In this document: piece after piece, positions 1 through 7,659 of the stretch
Position numbering within the stretch: the first letter of the stretch is position 1
Layout: each line of letters opens with the position of its first letter
From: Exiguobacterium sp. 9-2
GTDB taxonomy: Bacteria; Bacillota; Bacilli; Exiguobacteriales; Exiguobacteriaceae
Assembly: GCF_036287235.1 (NCBI RefSeq)
Contig: NZ_CP142850.1
Coordinates: forward strand, 1,099,127 to 1,163,126
Length of the DNA: 64,000 nt
Direction of reading: 5' to 3'
The notes under the pieces: generated by a model
What the model was told of the DNA's origin: nothing
Database searches by the model: none
What the model saw: only the letters and a program-made list of their open reading frames with translations
Translations under genes and position numbers: made by a program

Positions 1-26
1 GCCAAACGCCTGAAATGAATCGGAAC

Positions 27-53
27 AAAAAGCCGCCATTTAGGCGGCTTTTT
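27..53. terminator. Bidirectional intrinsic terminator
   Basis: A GC-rich stem (AGCCGCC / GGCGGCT) with a 5-nt loop is flanked by A-runs and T-runs, so it can stop transcription from both sides. It lies just past the stop of the minus-strand esterase gene and also closes whatever plus-strand gene ends before the window. Confidence 0.85.
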
Positions 54-56
54 GTT

Positions 57-821
57 TTAGAAACGTTTATTGACAGCAAGTAATGCGGCTTTTGCGATCT
101 CTTCATAGGTAGAGTCGTTCGGATGGAACTGATCGCTTGATAAATCACGTTTGACGTCGCGAACGAGATTGAATGTGTCGATGATTTCGACGTCATATTC
201 AATCCCGAGCGTCCGGGATTTAGCATTCCAGTCTTGCACGATCGCATCGAACGCCTCACCGTTTTCCGTTGCACGGAAAGGATTATAAAGTCCGACGTAG
301 AAGATGACAGCATCCGGATTTTGTTCGCGCAGAATCCGGAACGTCTTTTTTAAGTTGTCTTGAGCCGTCGTAATCGTCGCGGCCGTTTTCTTTGCATCGA
401 AATTCGTGACACCTTCGCCACGATTGAACAAGTCATTTCCGCCGATCGTCACCGAGATGACTTTCGCTTGACTGACTGAGCGTAGGACTTCTTTTTGTTT
501 GAGTTGTTTTAATAAATTTTCCGTCCGGGCACCACTGACGGCAAGATTCTGAAAACGCTCGACCGTGTTCGCTTTGACAAGGTCGCGTCCGACAAGAGCA
601 GCATAACTATTTCCGTTAGATGCTCCAACACCACGCGTCAAGGAATCACCAAGCGCGACGTACGTTCCGCCTTTTTTGACAGGTTCTTCCTTTGTTGGTG
701 TGAGGACGGCACGCTTCGGTGGATTGACGACGTCACTATAGGCGTTGACGAAACCGTAACCAAACAGTGCGGTCAGTAAGAGTGAAACGGTTAAAAACAG
801 GGGCCAGCGTAATCGCTTCAT
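57..821 (-). CDS. ypmR: SGNH/GDSL-family esterase, membrane-anchored (YpmR-like)
   Basis: Predicted lipase/acylhydrolase of the SGNH fold, 254 aa. An N-terminal hydrophobic stretch (about residues 6-25) acts as membrane anchor or signal peptide, so the catalytic domain should face outward. The block I motif GDSLTRG carries the nucleophilic serine, GGND supplies the oxyanion glycine and asparagine, and the late DxFHPND segment supplies the Asp-His pair. The order and length fit B. subtilis YpmR. Substrate is unknown; an ester in lipid or cell wall is the usual guess. A strong AGGAGG lies in front of the start. It is divergent from the ABC transporter genes that follow. Confidence 0.88.
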   Translation of the reverse strand: MKRLRWPLFLTVSLLLTALFGYGFVNAYSDVVNPPKRAVLTPTKEEPVKKGGTYVALGDSLTRGVGASNGNSYAALVGRDLVKANTVERFQNLAVSGARTENLLKQLKQKEVLRSVSQAKVISVTIGGNDLFNRGEGVTNFDAKKTAATITTAQDNLKKTFRILREQNPDAVIFYVGLYNPFRATENGEAFDAIVQDWNAKSRTLGIEYDVEIIDTFNLVRDVKRDLSSDQFHPNDSTYEEIAKAALLAVNKRF

Positions 822-947
822 GAACGTTCCTCCTTCTAGGTTCTATCTTGATTGTAGCAAATGTAGAAAGAATGTGCGGAAATGAAGTGTTCTGACAAGT
901 CAAATGATTCATTATTCCGCTAGAATAGACAATAAGAGGTGAGAGAC

Positions 948-1868
948 GTGAAACCAACAGTTAAATTAGAAGGTGTAACAAAGGTGATCGGAAAAAAAAC
1001 GATCATCGATAATATCTCGTTTGAAATTCAACCGGGTGAGGTCTTCGGATTCCTTGGACCGAACGGGGCAGGGAAAACGACGACGATCCGGATGCTCGTC
1101 GGACTGATCAAACCGACGTCCGGTAAAATCACAGTCTGTGACTTCGATGTCCGCAAACAGTTCGTCCAAGCGATGGAGCGGATTGGTTCGATCGTTGAGA
1201 ACCCGGAGTTGTATAAATATTTGACAGGTCGTGAAAATTTACAAGTCTTCGCCCGGATGTTACCGAATGTCGACGAGGCAAGGATTCAGGAAGTCATCGA
1301 TCTCGTCGATTTGACGGCGCGTGTCGACGATCAAGTCCGGACATACTCGCTCGGGATGCGTCAGCGTCTCGGTATCGCCCAAGCACTACTCGGACGACCA
1401 AGCGTCTTGATTCTCGACGAACCGACGAATGGTCTCGATCCGATGGGGATTCGGGATTTGCGTCAATTCATCCGCCGGCTCGTCGAGGAAACGGGACTGT
1501 CGGTCCTCGTCTCGAGTCATATTCTCGCTGAAATCGAGATGCTCGCCGATCGTGTCGCGATCATGAGTTACGGTAAAATCGTCCAAGTCGGAACGGTCAA
1601 GGAGCTGGTTGAGTCGCTTGCTCCTGGTGTTGATTGGCGTGTCGATGATGCCTTCAAGGCGAACGAAATTTTATCGGCTTCTGATTTAGTTCAAGTATCC
1701 GAAGTCGTCGATGCGAATACGGTCCATACCTTGATGGATGCTAGTAAGACGCCGGCACTCAACAAGCAGTTGCTTGAAGCAGGTGTTGAAGTTTGGACGA
1801 TCGAACGGAAAGTCCAGACGCTTGAAGATCTGTTCATCACGTTAACAGGAGGCGATCACATTGCGTAA
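948..1868 (+). CDS. ABC-2 type exporter, ATP-binding subunit
   Basis: ATPase subunit of an ABC exporter, 306 aa. Walker A (GPNGAGKT) is at residues 37-44, a degenerate signature SLGMRQ precedes Walker B (LILDEPTNGLDP), and an H-loop follows (SSHIL). The roughly 80-residue C-terminal extension is common in the bacitracin/lantibiotic-type (BcrA-like) group. A GTG nine bases upstream overlaps the Shine-Dalgarno AGAGGTGA, so the GTG at 948 is chosen. The gene overlaps the next one by 8 bp, indicating translational coupling to its permease. The exported substrate cannot be read from sequence; peptide antibiotic export or another drug is inference. Confidence 0.9.
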   Translation: MKPTVKLEGVTKVIGKKTIIDNISFEIQPGEVFGFLGPNGAGKTTTIRMLVGLIKPTSGKITVCDFDVRKQFVQAMERIGSIVENPELYKYLTGRENLQVFARMLPNVDEARIQEVIDLVDLTARVDDQVRTYSLGMRQRLGIAQALLGRPSVLILDEPTNGLDPMGIRDLRQFIRRLVEETGLSVLVSSHILAEIEMLADRVAIMSYGKIVQVGTVKELVESLAPGVDWRVDDAFKANEILSASDLVQVSEVVDANTVHTLMDASKTPALNKQLLEAGVEVWTIERKVQTLEDLFITLTGGDHIA

Positions 1869-2859
1869 TCCGAACATGATCGGTCTCGTCCGAAATGAAG
1901 TTACGAAAATCGCTTCGAAACGTCGGTTTGCTGTCGTTGCGATCATCCTCATCGTCCTCGTCTCAATGTTTACGTACGCACAGTATCGAGACATTCAAGA
2001 ACAGATCAAAAAGCAAGGAACACTTGATTGGCGGGTTGAACTTCAACAAGATATCGTCGATACACAGAACCGTCTTGCTTCTAGCAGTATTCAAGATGAG
2101 TTCCGTCAGTTCCTTGAATTCGACCTAAAACAAAACCAATACTATCTCGATAACGACATCAATCCGAATTATCCGGGAGCCCCGACGTTCATCCGGATAT
2201 TCTTTTCGCAAGGATTGACGCTGATTTTACCGCTGTTCATCATCGTCATCATGGCGGACATCGTCAGCGGGGAACAAAATGACGGAACGATCAAGACATT
2301 GCTGTCGCGACCGGTCCGGCGTTGGAAGATCCTCATGGCGAAATGGTTGACGGTGTTACTTTATACATCGATGCTGATGGCATTGACCGTCGTCGTCTGT
2401 TATGCGATATCCGGAATCGTCCTCGGTTATGACGGCTGGACCGCACCGATCTTGACCGGATTCCAAGCTTCACCGAGCGGAACGTTCTCGACTGAATTCG
2501 TGCACACGTTACCGATGTGGGAGTATCTGTTGATGGCGGTCGGTCTAGCCTGGATCGTCACGGCGGTCGTCGGGACGATTGCCTTGATGGTCTCCGTTCT
2601 CGTCAAGAATACGGCGACAGGCATCGGGATCATGATGGCAGTTTTGATTTCCGGTACGTTACTGACGACGCTCGGTTCGAGCTGGACGAGTTCGAAGTAT
2701 CTCGTCAACGTCAACTTTGGACTGATTAACTACCTTGATGGTCAAGCGCCACCGATCGAAGGGATGACACTTCCGTTCTCGCTTGCTGTCCTCGGTTGTT
2801 GGACGGTCGCGGCACTAATCGTTGCCTTCTGGAACTTCACGCAAAAAGATATGTATTAA
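1861..2859 (+). CDS. ABC-2 type exporter, permease subunit
   Basis: Membrane partner of the preceding ATPase, 332 aa, starting at TTG. It has an N-terminal transmembrane helix (about residues 22-40), a long extracytoplasmic loop of roughly 90 residues, then five hydrophobic segments, which is the ABC-2 plan with a large first loop as in the BcrB/YhaP/NatB group. The motif SGEQNDGTIKTLLSRPVRR after the second helix is the typical coupling segment contacting the ATPase. It ends the two-gene operon and is followed by a strong terminator. Confidence 0.9.
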   Translation: MRNPNMIGLVRNEVTKIASKRRFAVVAIILIVLVSMFTYAQYRDIQEQIKKQGTLDWRVELQQDIVDTQNRLASSSIQDEFRQFLEFDLKQNQYYLDNDINPNYPGAPTFIRIFFSQGLTLILPLFIIVIMADIVSGEQNDGTIKTLLSRPVRRWKILMAKWLTVLLYTSMLMALTVVVCYAISGIVLGYDGWTAPILTGFQASPSGTFSTEFVHTLPMWEYLLMAVGLAWIVTAVVGTIALMVSVLVKNTATGIGIMMAVLISGTLLTTLGSSWTSSKYLVNVNFGLINYLDGQAPPIEGMTLPFSLAVLGCWTVAALIVAFWNFTQKDMY

Positions 2860-2862
2860 GAC

Positions 2863-2896
2863 AAACGGGTCCACCTGAAGAGGGGGACCCGTTTTT
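2863..2896. terminator. Intrinsic terminator
   Basis: Stem AACGGGTCC / GGACCCGTT followed by five T. It closes the ABC exporter operon and lies between convergent genes; the minus-strand side has only a short T-run. Confidence 0.85.
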
Positions 2897-2898
2897 CA

Positions 2899-3423
2899 TT
2901 ATTTGTGAGGCAATTTGTCGTATGTTTCCATTATTTTTTGATACTGAAGCTGTGTCGGTATGGAAGCGTCTAATCTTAGAACGGGGGAAACCGACCGTTC
3001 CATTTGCAGTTGGTGTTCCGCGAACGTGCCGATCATCTTCGGGTCCGTCGCTGTATGATACGTCCGGCACCAGTCGAGGAACTCATTTGATCCTGAAAAG
3101 TCAGGATAACGTGCTGCTTCGCGTGCGATGAGTCGTTCCATCCGGAGCGATTCGTCGAGCGACAGGAAGACGAGCAAGTCCCGATTGGTGAAACCATCCG
3201 GGTGCCAGGCGAAGACGGAACCGGAGACGACGTAATCACGGTAAGACAGTATATCTGCTTCATACATGGAAAATCGCTCGGAGACGTCACGTTTTTCAGT
3301 GAACTTCGTATCTTTCCAGAGATAATGGTCGGTATCGATCCACGCAATCCGTTCCGATTGTCCGATGAATGCACCTAGTGTACTTTTTCCTGTACCAGAC
3401 CCACCAATGATTTGAATGCGCAC
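2899..3423 (-). CDS. P-loop kinase-like protein (adenylate-kinase/FlaR-like fold)
   Basis: Small P-loop NTPase, 174 aa from the GTG at 3423, chosen because AAAGGAG lies 7 nt upstream; a longer in-frame extension reaches 3477 but lacks support. Walker A GGSGTGKST starts about residue 7. A central region rich in charged residues contains the REAAR segment expected of an arginine lid in nucleotide kinases. This resembles the group often annotated as topology modulation protein FlaR or AAA/adenylate-kinase-like; the true substrate is unknown. The gene is preceded by a strong promoter and a leader of about 180 nt with several hairpins, which suggests RNA-level control. Confidence 0.75.
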   Translation of the reverse strand: MRIQIIGGSGTGKSTLGAFIGQSERIAWIDTDHYLWKDTKFTEKRDVSERFSMYEADILSYRDYVVSGSVFAWHPDGFTNRDLLVFLSLDESLRMERLIAREAARYPDFSGSNEFLDWCRTYHTATDPKMIGTFAEHQLQMERSVSPVLRLDASIPTQLQYQKIMETYDKLPHK

Positions 3424-3610
3424 GAGAACCAGCTCCTTTCGAAATAATCTACTAGCACGCAGAACAGGCCCGGGCATGATGCCGGACCTGTTCTGTGAAA
3501 GAAAGAAATCTTCCTATGTCGCCTCGTGCCAGCACAAGACATGGAATCGAGAGGCAGTGCCTCTATGGGAAGCTGATGCAGGTCAGCCTCCGCGCTACGT
3601 ACCAATCGTA
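3424..3610 (-). ncRNA. Structured 5' leader or small RNA of unknown class
   Basis: About 185 nt transcribed leftward from a near-consensus promoter. Visible helices in transcript order: GGAGGCTGA pairing TCAGCTTCC around a 6-nt loop; AGAGGC pairing GCCTCT; ATGTC pairing GACAT and enclosing CTTGTG/CACGAG; and a long stem AGAACAGG/CCTGTTCT with CCGG inner pairs. The last stem has no T-run after it, so it is not an ordinary terminator. I do not recognise a known riboswitch core (SAM, TPP, FMN, T-box and similar motifs are absent). Either a cis-regulatory leader of the kinase-like gene or an independent small RNA. Confidence 0.5.
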
Positions 3611-3615
3611 CTTTT

Positions 3616-3644
3616 ATCATACTGATTCCAAGAATTGGTGTCAA
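3616..3644 (-). promoter_or_regulatory. Strong sigma-A promoter
   Basis: On the minus strand the sequence is TTGACA, a 17-nt spacer, then TATGAT, with transcription expected to start near 3609. It drives the structured leader and the P-loop gene. Confidence 0.8.
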
Positions 3645-3718
3645 ACCTGCTCGAAAGGGTTTACAAACCATTCAAACCGTCAAAAGAGAGAATAACGATG
3701 ATTAGAGGAGGAACGACC

Positions 3719-3811
3719 ATGGCAGATTGGGGCATCATGCTGACAGGCGTCGTCATTTGTGGATGGTGCATCTTTAGTGCCATCTATGACGATTTCATCC
3801 GTCGCGTATAA
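3719..3811 (+). CDS. Small single-pass membrane protein, 30 aa
   Basis: Tiny gene with a strong AGAGGAGG seven bases before ATG, 30 codons, TAA, and its own terminator directly after. The product is mostly hydrophobic (residues 4-23, with two Cys and two Trp), ending in DDFIRRV, so a single transmembrane helix with a charged cytoplasmic tail is likely. No family recognised. The well-formed ribosome site and terminator are the reasons to call it real. Confidence 0.6.
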   Translation: MADWGIMLTGVVICGWCIFSAIYDDFIRRV

Positions 3812-3826
3812 GACAAGTAAGTGTGG

Positions 3827-3852
3827 AACCGTCCAAGGAGGGCGGTTTTTTT
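3827..3852 (+). terminator. Intrinsic terminator
   Basis: Stem AACCGTCC / GGGCGGTT followed by seven T, just after the 30-aa gene. Confidence 0.75.
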
Positions 3853-3931
3853 GTGGATTTTTTTAATCCGAGTAAGTGGCTATGGTACACTCGAATCAAA
3901 AATGAAAAAGATAAAGAATGGGTGAAGCAGA

Positions 3932-4858
3932 ATGAAGAAACAACCAGTTATCGTCATCGTCGGACCGACGGCAGTCGGAAAAACGAAGACAGGCATTGAA
4001 CTAGCAAAACGACTAAACGGAGAGGTCTTATCCGGAGATTCGGTTCAAGTCTATCAAGGGATGGACATCGGATCGGCAAAAGTGACGACCGAAGAGATGG
4101 AAGGAGTGCCGCATCATCTGCTTGATCTCGTTACACCGGACGACGAGATGAGTGTAGCCCGTTTCCAAACGGTTGCCCGAGCAACAATCGATGAGATCGC
4201 GAGCCGTGGTAAGTTGCCGATCATCGTCGGCGGAACAGGACTTTACATCCGTTCAATTTTATATGATTACCAGTTTACCGAGCAGGCAGAAGATCCAGCC
4301 TTACGGGCTGAACTCGAAGCGTATGCGGCGACACATGGAGCAACTGCACTACATGATCGGTTAAAGGAACTCGATCCGGTGCGCGCAGAAGCGATTCATC
4401 CGAATAACATCCAGCGGGTCGTTCGGGCGATCGAGGTCGCGCGGACTGGTCAGACACAAACGACTGGCAGTCAACCGGCACTTTACGAGAGTTTGTTGTT
4501 CGTTTTACACATGGAAGACCGGGATCGTTTGTATGACCGGATTGATCAGCGGGTAGACATGATGGTCAACAGTGGCCTTCTAGAGGAAGTGGCGCGTCTG
4601 GACGCTGCCGGGTATCGACAGACGAAGGCGTTGCAAGCGATTGGTTATAAAGAGATGTTACCTGTTCTTGACGGAGCACCACTCGATCCTGCTGTTGACA
4701 TGCTAAAACGGAACACACGACGCTTCGCCAAACGTCAATTGACATGGTTCCGTCATCAATTTGATGGCGTTTGGGTAGATATGGGAAAGTTTTCATTTGA
4801 AGAAACGTTCAAAATTATCTATGATAGAACTGTAGAGTTTCTGAAAGCGGTTAAATAA
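3932..4858 (+). CDS. miaA: tRNA dimethylallyltransferase
   Basis: Transfers the dimethylallyl group from DMAPP to N6 of A37 in tRNAs reading UNN codons, in the cytoplasm. At 308 aa it has normal length. The P-loop GPTAVGKT is at residues 11-18, followed by the family segments SGDSVQVYQGMDIGSAK and GGTGLYIRS, and the late QAIGYKEM and RNTRRFAKRQLTWFR motifs. It precedes hfq, the same order as in Bacillus and in enterobacteria. Confidence 0.97.
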   Translation: MKKQPVIVIVGPTAVGKTKTGIELAKRLNGEVLSGDSVQVYQGMDIGSAKVTTEEMEGVPHHLLDLVTPDDEMSVARFQTVARATIDEIASRGKLPIIVGGTGLYIRSILYDYQFTEQAEDPALRAELEAYAATHGATALHDRLKELDPVRAEAIHPNNIQRVVRAIEVARTGQTQTTGSQPALYESLLFVLHMEDRDRLYDRIDQRVDMMVNSGLLEEVARLDAAGYRQTKALQAIGYKEMLPVLDGAPLDPAVDMLKRNTRRFAKRQLTWFRHQFDGVWVDMGKFSFEETFKIIYDRTVEFLKAVK

Positions 4859-4906
4859 GAGTTGCCCGAAGACAGAAACAGATAAAAAGAGGGGGCACGG
4901 GGAATC

Positions 4907-5155
4907 ATGAAAGCGACATACAACATTCAGGACGTCTTTTTAAATCAATTACGGAAAGATGCAGTCCCAACGACTGTTTTCTTAATCAGCGGGTATCAAT
5001 TACGGGGGCTGATCAAGTCATTTGATAACTTCACGGTCATTTTGGAGTCGGAAGGCAAACAGCAATTGATCTACAAACACGCAATTTCGACGTTCGCACC
5101 AGCGCGCAACGTGACGTTATATGAACAAGAAGAGACACAAGAAGTTTCTCGCTAA
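4907..5155 (+). CDS. hfq: RNA-binding protein Hfq
   Basis: Sm-like RNA chaperone forming a hexameric ring, 82 aa. The Sm1 region contains [25 protein letters not shown] residues and Sm2 is YKHAIST, the uridine-binding face. The short C-terminal tail (about 12 residues, Glu-rich) is typical of Firmicute Hfq, which usually has a limited role in sRNA regulation. It sits 48 bp after miaA and is probably cotranscribed with it; a terminator follows directly. Confidence 0.97.
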   Translation: MKATYNIQDVFLNQLRKDAVPTTVFLISGYQLRGLIKSFDNFTVILESEGKQQLIYKHAISTFAPARNVTLYEQEETQEVSR

Positions 5156-5160
5156 TGAAA

Positions 5161-5187
5161 AAGACGACCGGGGGGTCGTCTTTTTTT
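5161..5187 (+). terminator. Intrinsic terminator after hfq
   Basis: AAGACGACC / GGTCGTCTT stem with a seven-T tail. Between it and the next gene (5188-5304) there is only an imperfect inverted repeat around TGAAGTGA / TTCACTTT. Confidence 0.85.
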
Positions 5188-5304
5188 AGGTTTCATTCAG
5201 GTGTGGGTCGTATTAAAAATTCGAGACGAATAACGAAAGAAGAATGACGCTTCGCAAGTGAAGTGAAAAATGACAGCTACTTCACTTTCAGCGTAAATGT
5301 GTCA

Positions 5305-6276
5305 TTACAGTAATGGTGTCAGTTCCTCGACTGCCTCTTCATAACGTCGAAGCGAGACATCCTTATAAAGACACGTCTTCTGCAGGCGTTCTTCTTTCGT
5401 CATCTCGTCCTGATACGTTTTTAGGATGAAGCTGTTGCGTAACATCGACGGCGTCAAGACCCGCTTGTTGTCCGACCGTTCATTCAGCTGACGCATCATC
5501 TTCGTGATCATGACGATCGACAATTGCTTCGGTGCATTCTTACTGTAAACCCAGCGGAATGTCATCCGGGCGAAGTCGAACGCGACGAAAAAAGGGTCGG
5601 TACTGTGATAACGAGGACGGACGGGCTCCGGAATCGTCTTCAAGTAACGCAACATGATATCTTGATCTTCCCGCTCGAGATGGAGCAGGTAGCGGTTGCC
5701 GAGTCGATCGTGGACGGTCATCTCTTGCTGGGCGAAGTTGAGATCGTGCATCTTTAAGCCGATGATGTGATGGACGCGTAAACCGTAGCGATAAAACAGG
5801 CGGAGAATGAGTTCGTTTCGATCGATCAAATACGGACGGGCTTTCAATTGATGTTCCGTCAAGCCGCGATCGGATTGATTCGTTCGGACGAGTTGCTCGT
5901 ATTCCTTAAAGGAAGCGACGTGTTTTGCCGTCAATTCATGTGTCGGTTGTGCGTATTCGATCAGCTTCGCCTTCGTTTGTCGAATTTGGTAATTGACTTG
6001 ATTGATGACGGTGACGATTCGGGCGACCGTCGCTTGTTGGTAGAGTTTCTCTTCGATCAAGTACTCATTGATGAACGTCTTCCACGTCTCAATCGAAATC
6101 GCCTTGAAATCATCGATCGTCTCAAGTGGTTGATCGACATCCGTCATGTAGCGGTGGACTTCGATTAAATCGTACCGATAGCGCCGGACGGTCGAAAGTT
6201 GTCGTCCGCTTGTCGTTAAATAAAATAGGTAGCGTTCAATGAACTCTGGAAGCGTATACGACTGTTCGCGTGCCAT
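5305..6276 (-). CDS. Tyrosine recombinase-like protein with degenerate active site
   Basis: Phage-integrase/XerCD-like protein, 323 aa from the ATG at 6276, which has GGGAGG in front; longer in-frame extensions would run into the hflX promoter. Residues about 10-110 form the SAM-like core-binding domain. In the catalytic domain the first arginine is kept (YGLRVHHIIGL), but the box II HxxRH appears as SMLRN and the LGHxS element as LYKDVS; a candidate tyrosine follows (RRYEEA). Two His positions are thus replaced, so recombinase activity is doubtful. It has no att-like repeats nearby and lies at a conserved locus, divergent from hflX, which argues for a resident gene. Confidence 0.75.
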   Translation of the reverse strand: MAREQSYTLPEFIERYLFYLTTSGRQLSTVRRYRYDLIEVHRYMTDVDQPLETIDDFKAISIETWKTFINEYLIEEKLYQQATVARIVTVINQVNYQIRQTKAKLIEYAQPTHELTAKHVASFKEYEQLVRTNQSDRGLTEHQLKARPYLIDRNELILRLFYRYGLRVHHIIGLKMHDLNFAQQEMTVHDRLGNRYLLHLEREDQDIMLRYLKTIPEPVRPRYHSTDPFFVAFDFARMTFRWVYSKNAPKQLSIVMITKMMRQLNERSDNKRVLTPSMLRNSFILKTYQDEMTKEERLQKTCLYKDVSLRRYEEAVEELTPLL

Positions 6277-6415
6277 CGTTTTCCTCCCTTTCGTAATGGT
6301 GTTTCTTCCATCATAAACCGAACGGATGTTTCCTGTCCAAAAAAGTTCAGACGAACCGGTGGCTGTGGTATGATAAGGGGCGCAGTACGTCTTTACTCGT
6401 GAAAGGAATGATATT

Positions 6416-7657
6416 ATGTCAGAACGCGTCATCGTCGTTGGTTGCCAGCTCCCCGGTGTCCCGGATCATGTCTATGAAGAATCGGTCGCGGAGCTCGAAG
6501 CACTCGTAACGACTGCGCATGGTGTCGTCGTCGGTCGTTTGGATCAAAAACGACAAGCAATTGACCGCCGTACGTTCATCGGAAAAGGAAAGGTTGAGGA
6601 ACTCGTTGCGTTAGCAGACGAACTTGAACCTGATTTAATCATATTCAATGCTGAAGTCACGCCCGGTCAAATGAAAAATATCCGGATTGCCTTATCAGAC
6701 CCGGAAGCGATCAAGTTGATCGACCGGACGCAGTTGATTCTCGATATCTTCGCTGGACGTGCCCAATCACGCGAAGGGAAATTGCAGGTCGAACTGGCAC
6801 AGATGAGTTATCTGTTGCCACGTCTTGCTGGGCAGGGAACACAACTGTCACGTCTTGGTGGCGGAATTGGAACACGTGGACCAGGTGAGTCGAAACTCGA
6901 GACGGATCGTCGTCATATCCGGCGCCGCGTCGATGAGATTTCGAAACAACTCGAGACATCCGTCGCGCATCGTGCCCGTTACCGGGAACGTCGCAAAGAG
7001 AACCAGACGTTCCAAATCGCACTCGTTGGTTATACGAATGCCGGCAAATCAACGATCTTCAACCGATTGACTCAAGCCGACACATACGAAAAGGATGAGT
7101 TGTTCGCGACGCTCGATCCGTTGACACGTCAAGTCGATTTGCCAGAAGGTGGGCAAATCCTCCTGACGGATACGGTCGGTTTCATTCAAGATCTGCCGAC
7201 AAAGTTGATCGCAGCGTTCCGTTCGACACTCGAGGAAGTGCTAGAAGCGGACTTGATCCTCCACGTCGTCGATGCGTCGAGTGAGCATTACTTGAACCAG
7301 ATGCAGACGACGAACGATGTTCTCGATGAACTCGGTGCCGGTGACATCCCGCAGCTAGAAGTCTACAACAAGAAGGACCAGCTGAACCGTTTGTTTACAG
7401 GCGGGAAACTGTTGATCTCTGCACTTGATCCGCAGGACATCGAGCGTTTGATTGAAGAGATCGAACGTTCAATCAGTGAGATCCTCGAGTATCTCGAGAT
7501 CCGCATCCCGGTTGATGGTTTTGCTCATTACAATCCGGCAAAGGAAGTCATGATGAACTTGAAGGAATCGTTCGAAGAAGATGGTTCTGTCATTCTTAAA
7601 GGTTACTTGCGTAAAGATACGCGTCTATATGCGACATTGAAACAATACGAGGTGTAA
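6416..7657 (+). CDS. hflX: Ribosome-associated GTPase HflX
   Basis: GTPase that binds the 50S subunit and splits or rescues stalled ribosomes under stress. At 413 aa it has normal length. The N-terminal HflX domain (about 1-195) includes the glycine-rich GGIGTRGPGESKLETDRR segment. The G domain has G1 GYTNAGKS, G3 DTVGF and G4 NKKD. B. subtilis ynbA is the counterpart and is likewise followed by ynbB; here only 2 bp separate them, so they are cotranscribed. ATG is at the expected place after AAAGGAATG. Confidence 0.96.
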   Translation: MSERVIVVGCQLPGVPDHVYEESVAELEALVTTAHGVVVGRLDQKRQAIDRRTFIGKGKVEELVALADELEPDLIIFNAEVTPGQMKNIRIALSDPEAIKLIDRTQLILDIFAGRAQSREGKLQVELAQMSYLLPRLAGQGTQLSRLGGGIGTRGPGESKLETDRRHIRRRVDEISKQLETSVAHRARYRERRKENQTFQIALVGYTNAGKSTIFNRLTQADTYEKDELFATLDPLTRQVDLPEGGQILLTDTVGFIQDLPTKLIAAFRSTLEEVLEADLILHVVDASSEHYLNQMQTTNDVLDELGAGDIPQLEVYNKKDQLNRLFTGGKLLISALDPQDIERLIEEIERSISEILEYLEIRIPVDGFAHYNPAKEVMMNLKESFEEDGSVILKGYLRKDTRLYATLKQYEV

Positions 7658-7659
7658 AC

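Noticed and set aside
3461..3492. Hairpin at the end of the leader as an intrinsic terminator
   Set aside because: The stem is strong but neither strand has a T-run after it; treated as part of the leader structure.
5305..6276. Tyrosine recombinase as part of an integrated element near hfq
   Set aside because: No attachment repeat, neighbouring genes are housekeeping in conserved order, and codon use resembles the host.
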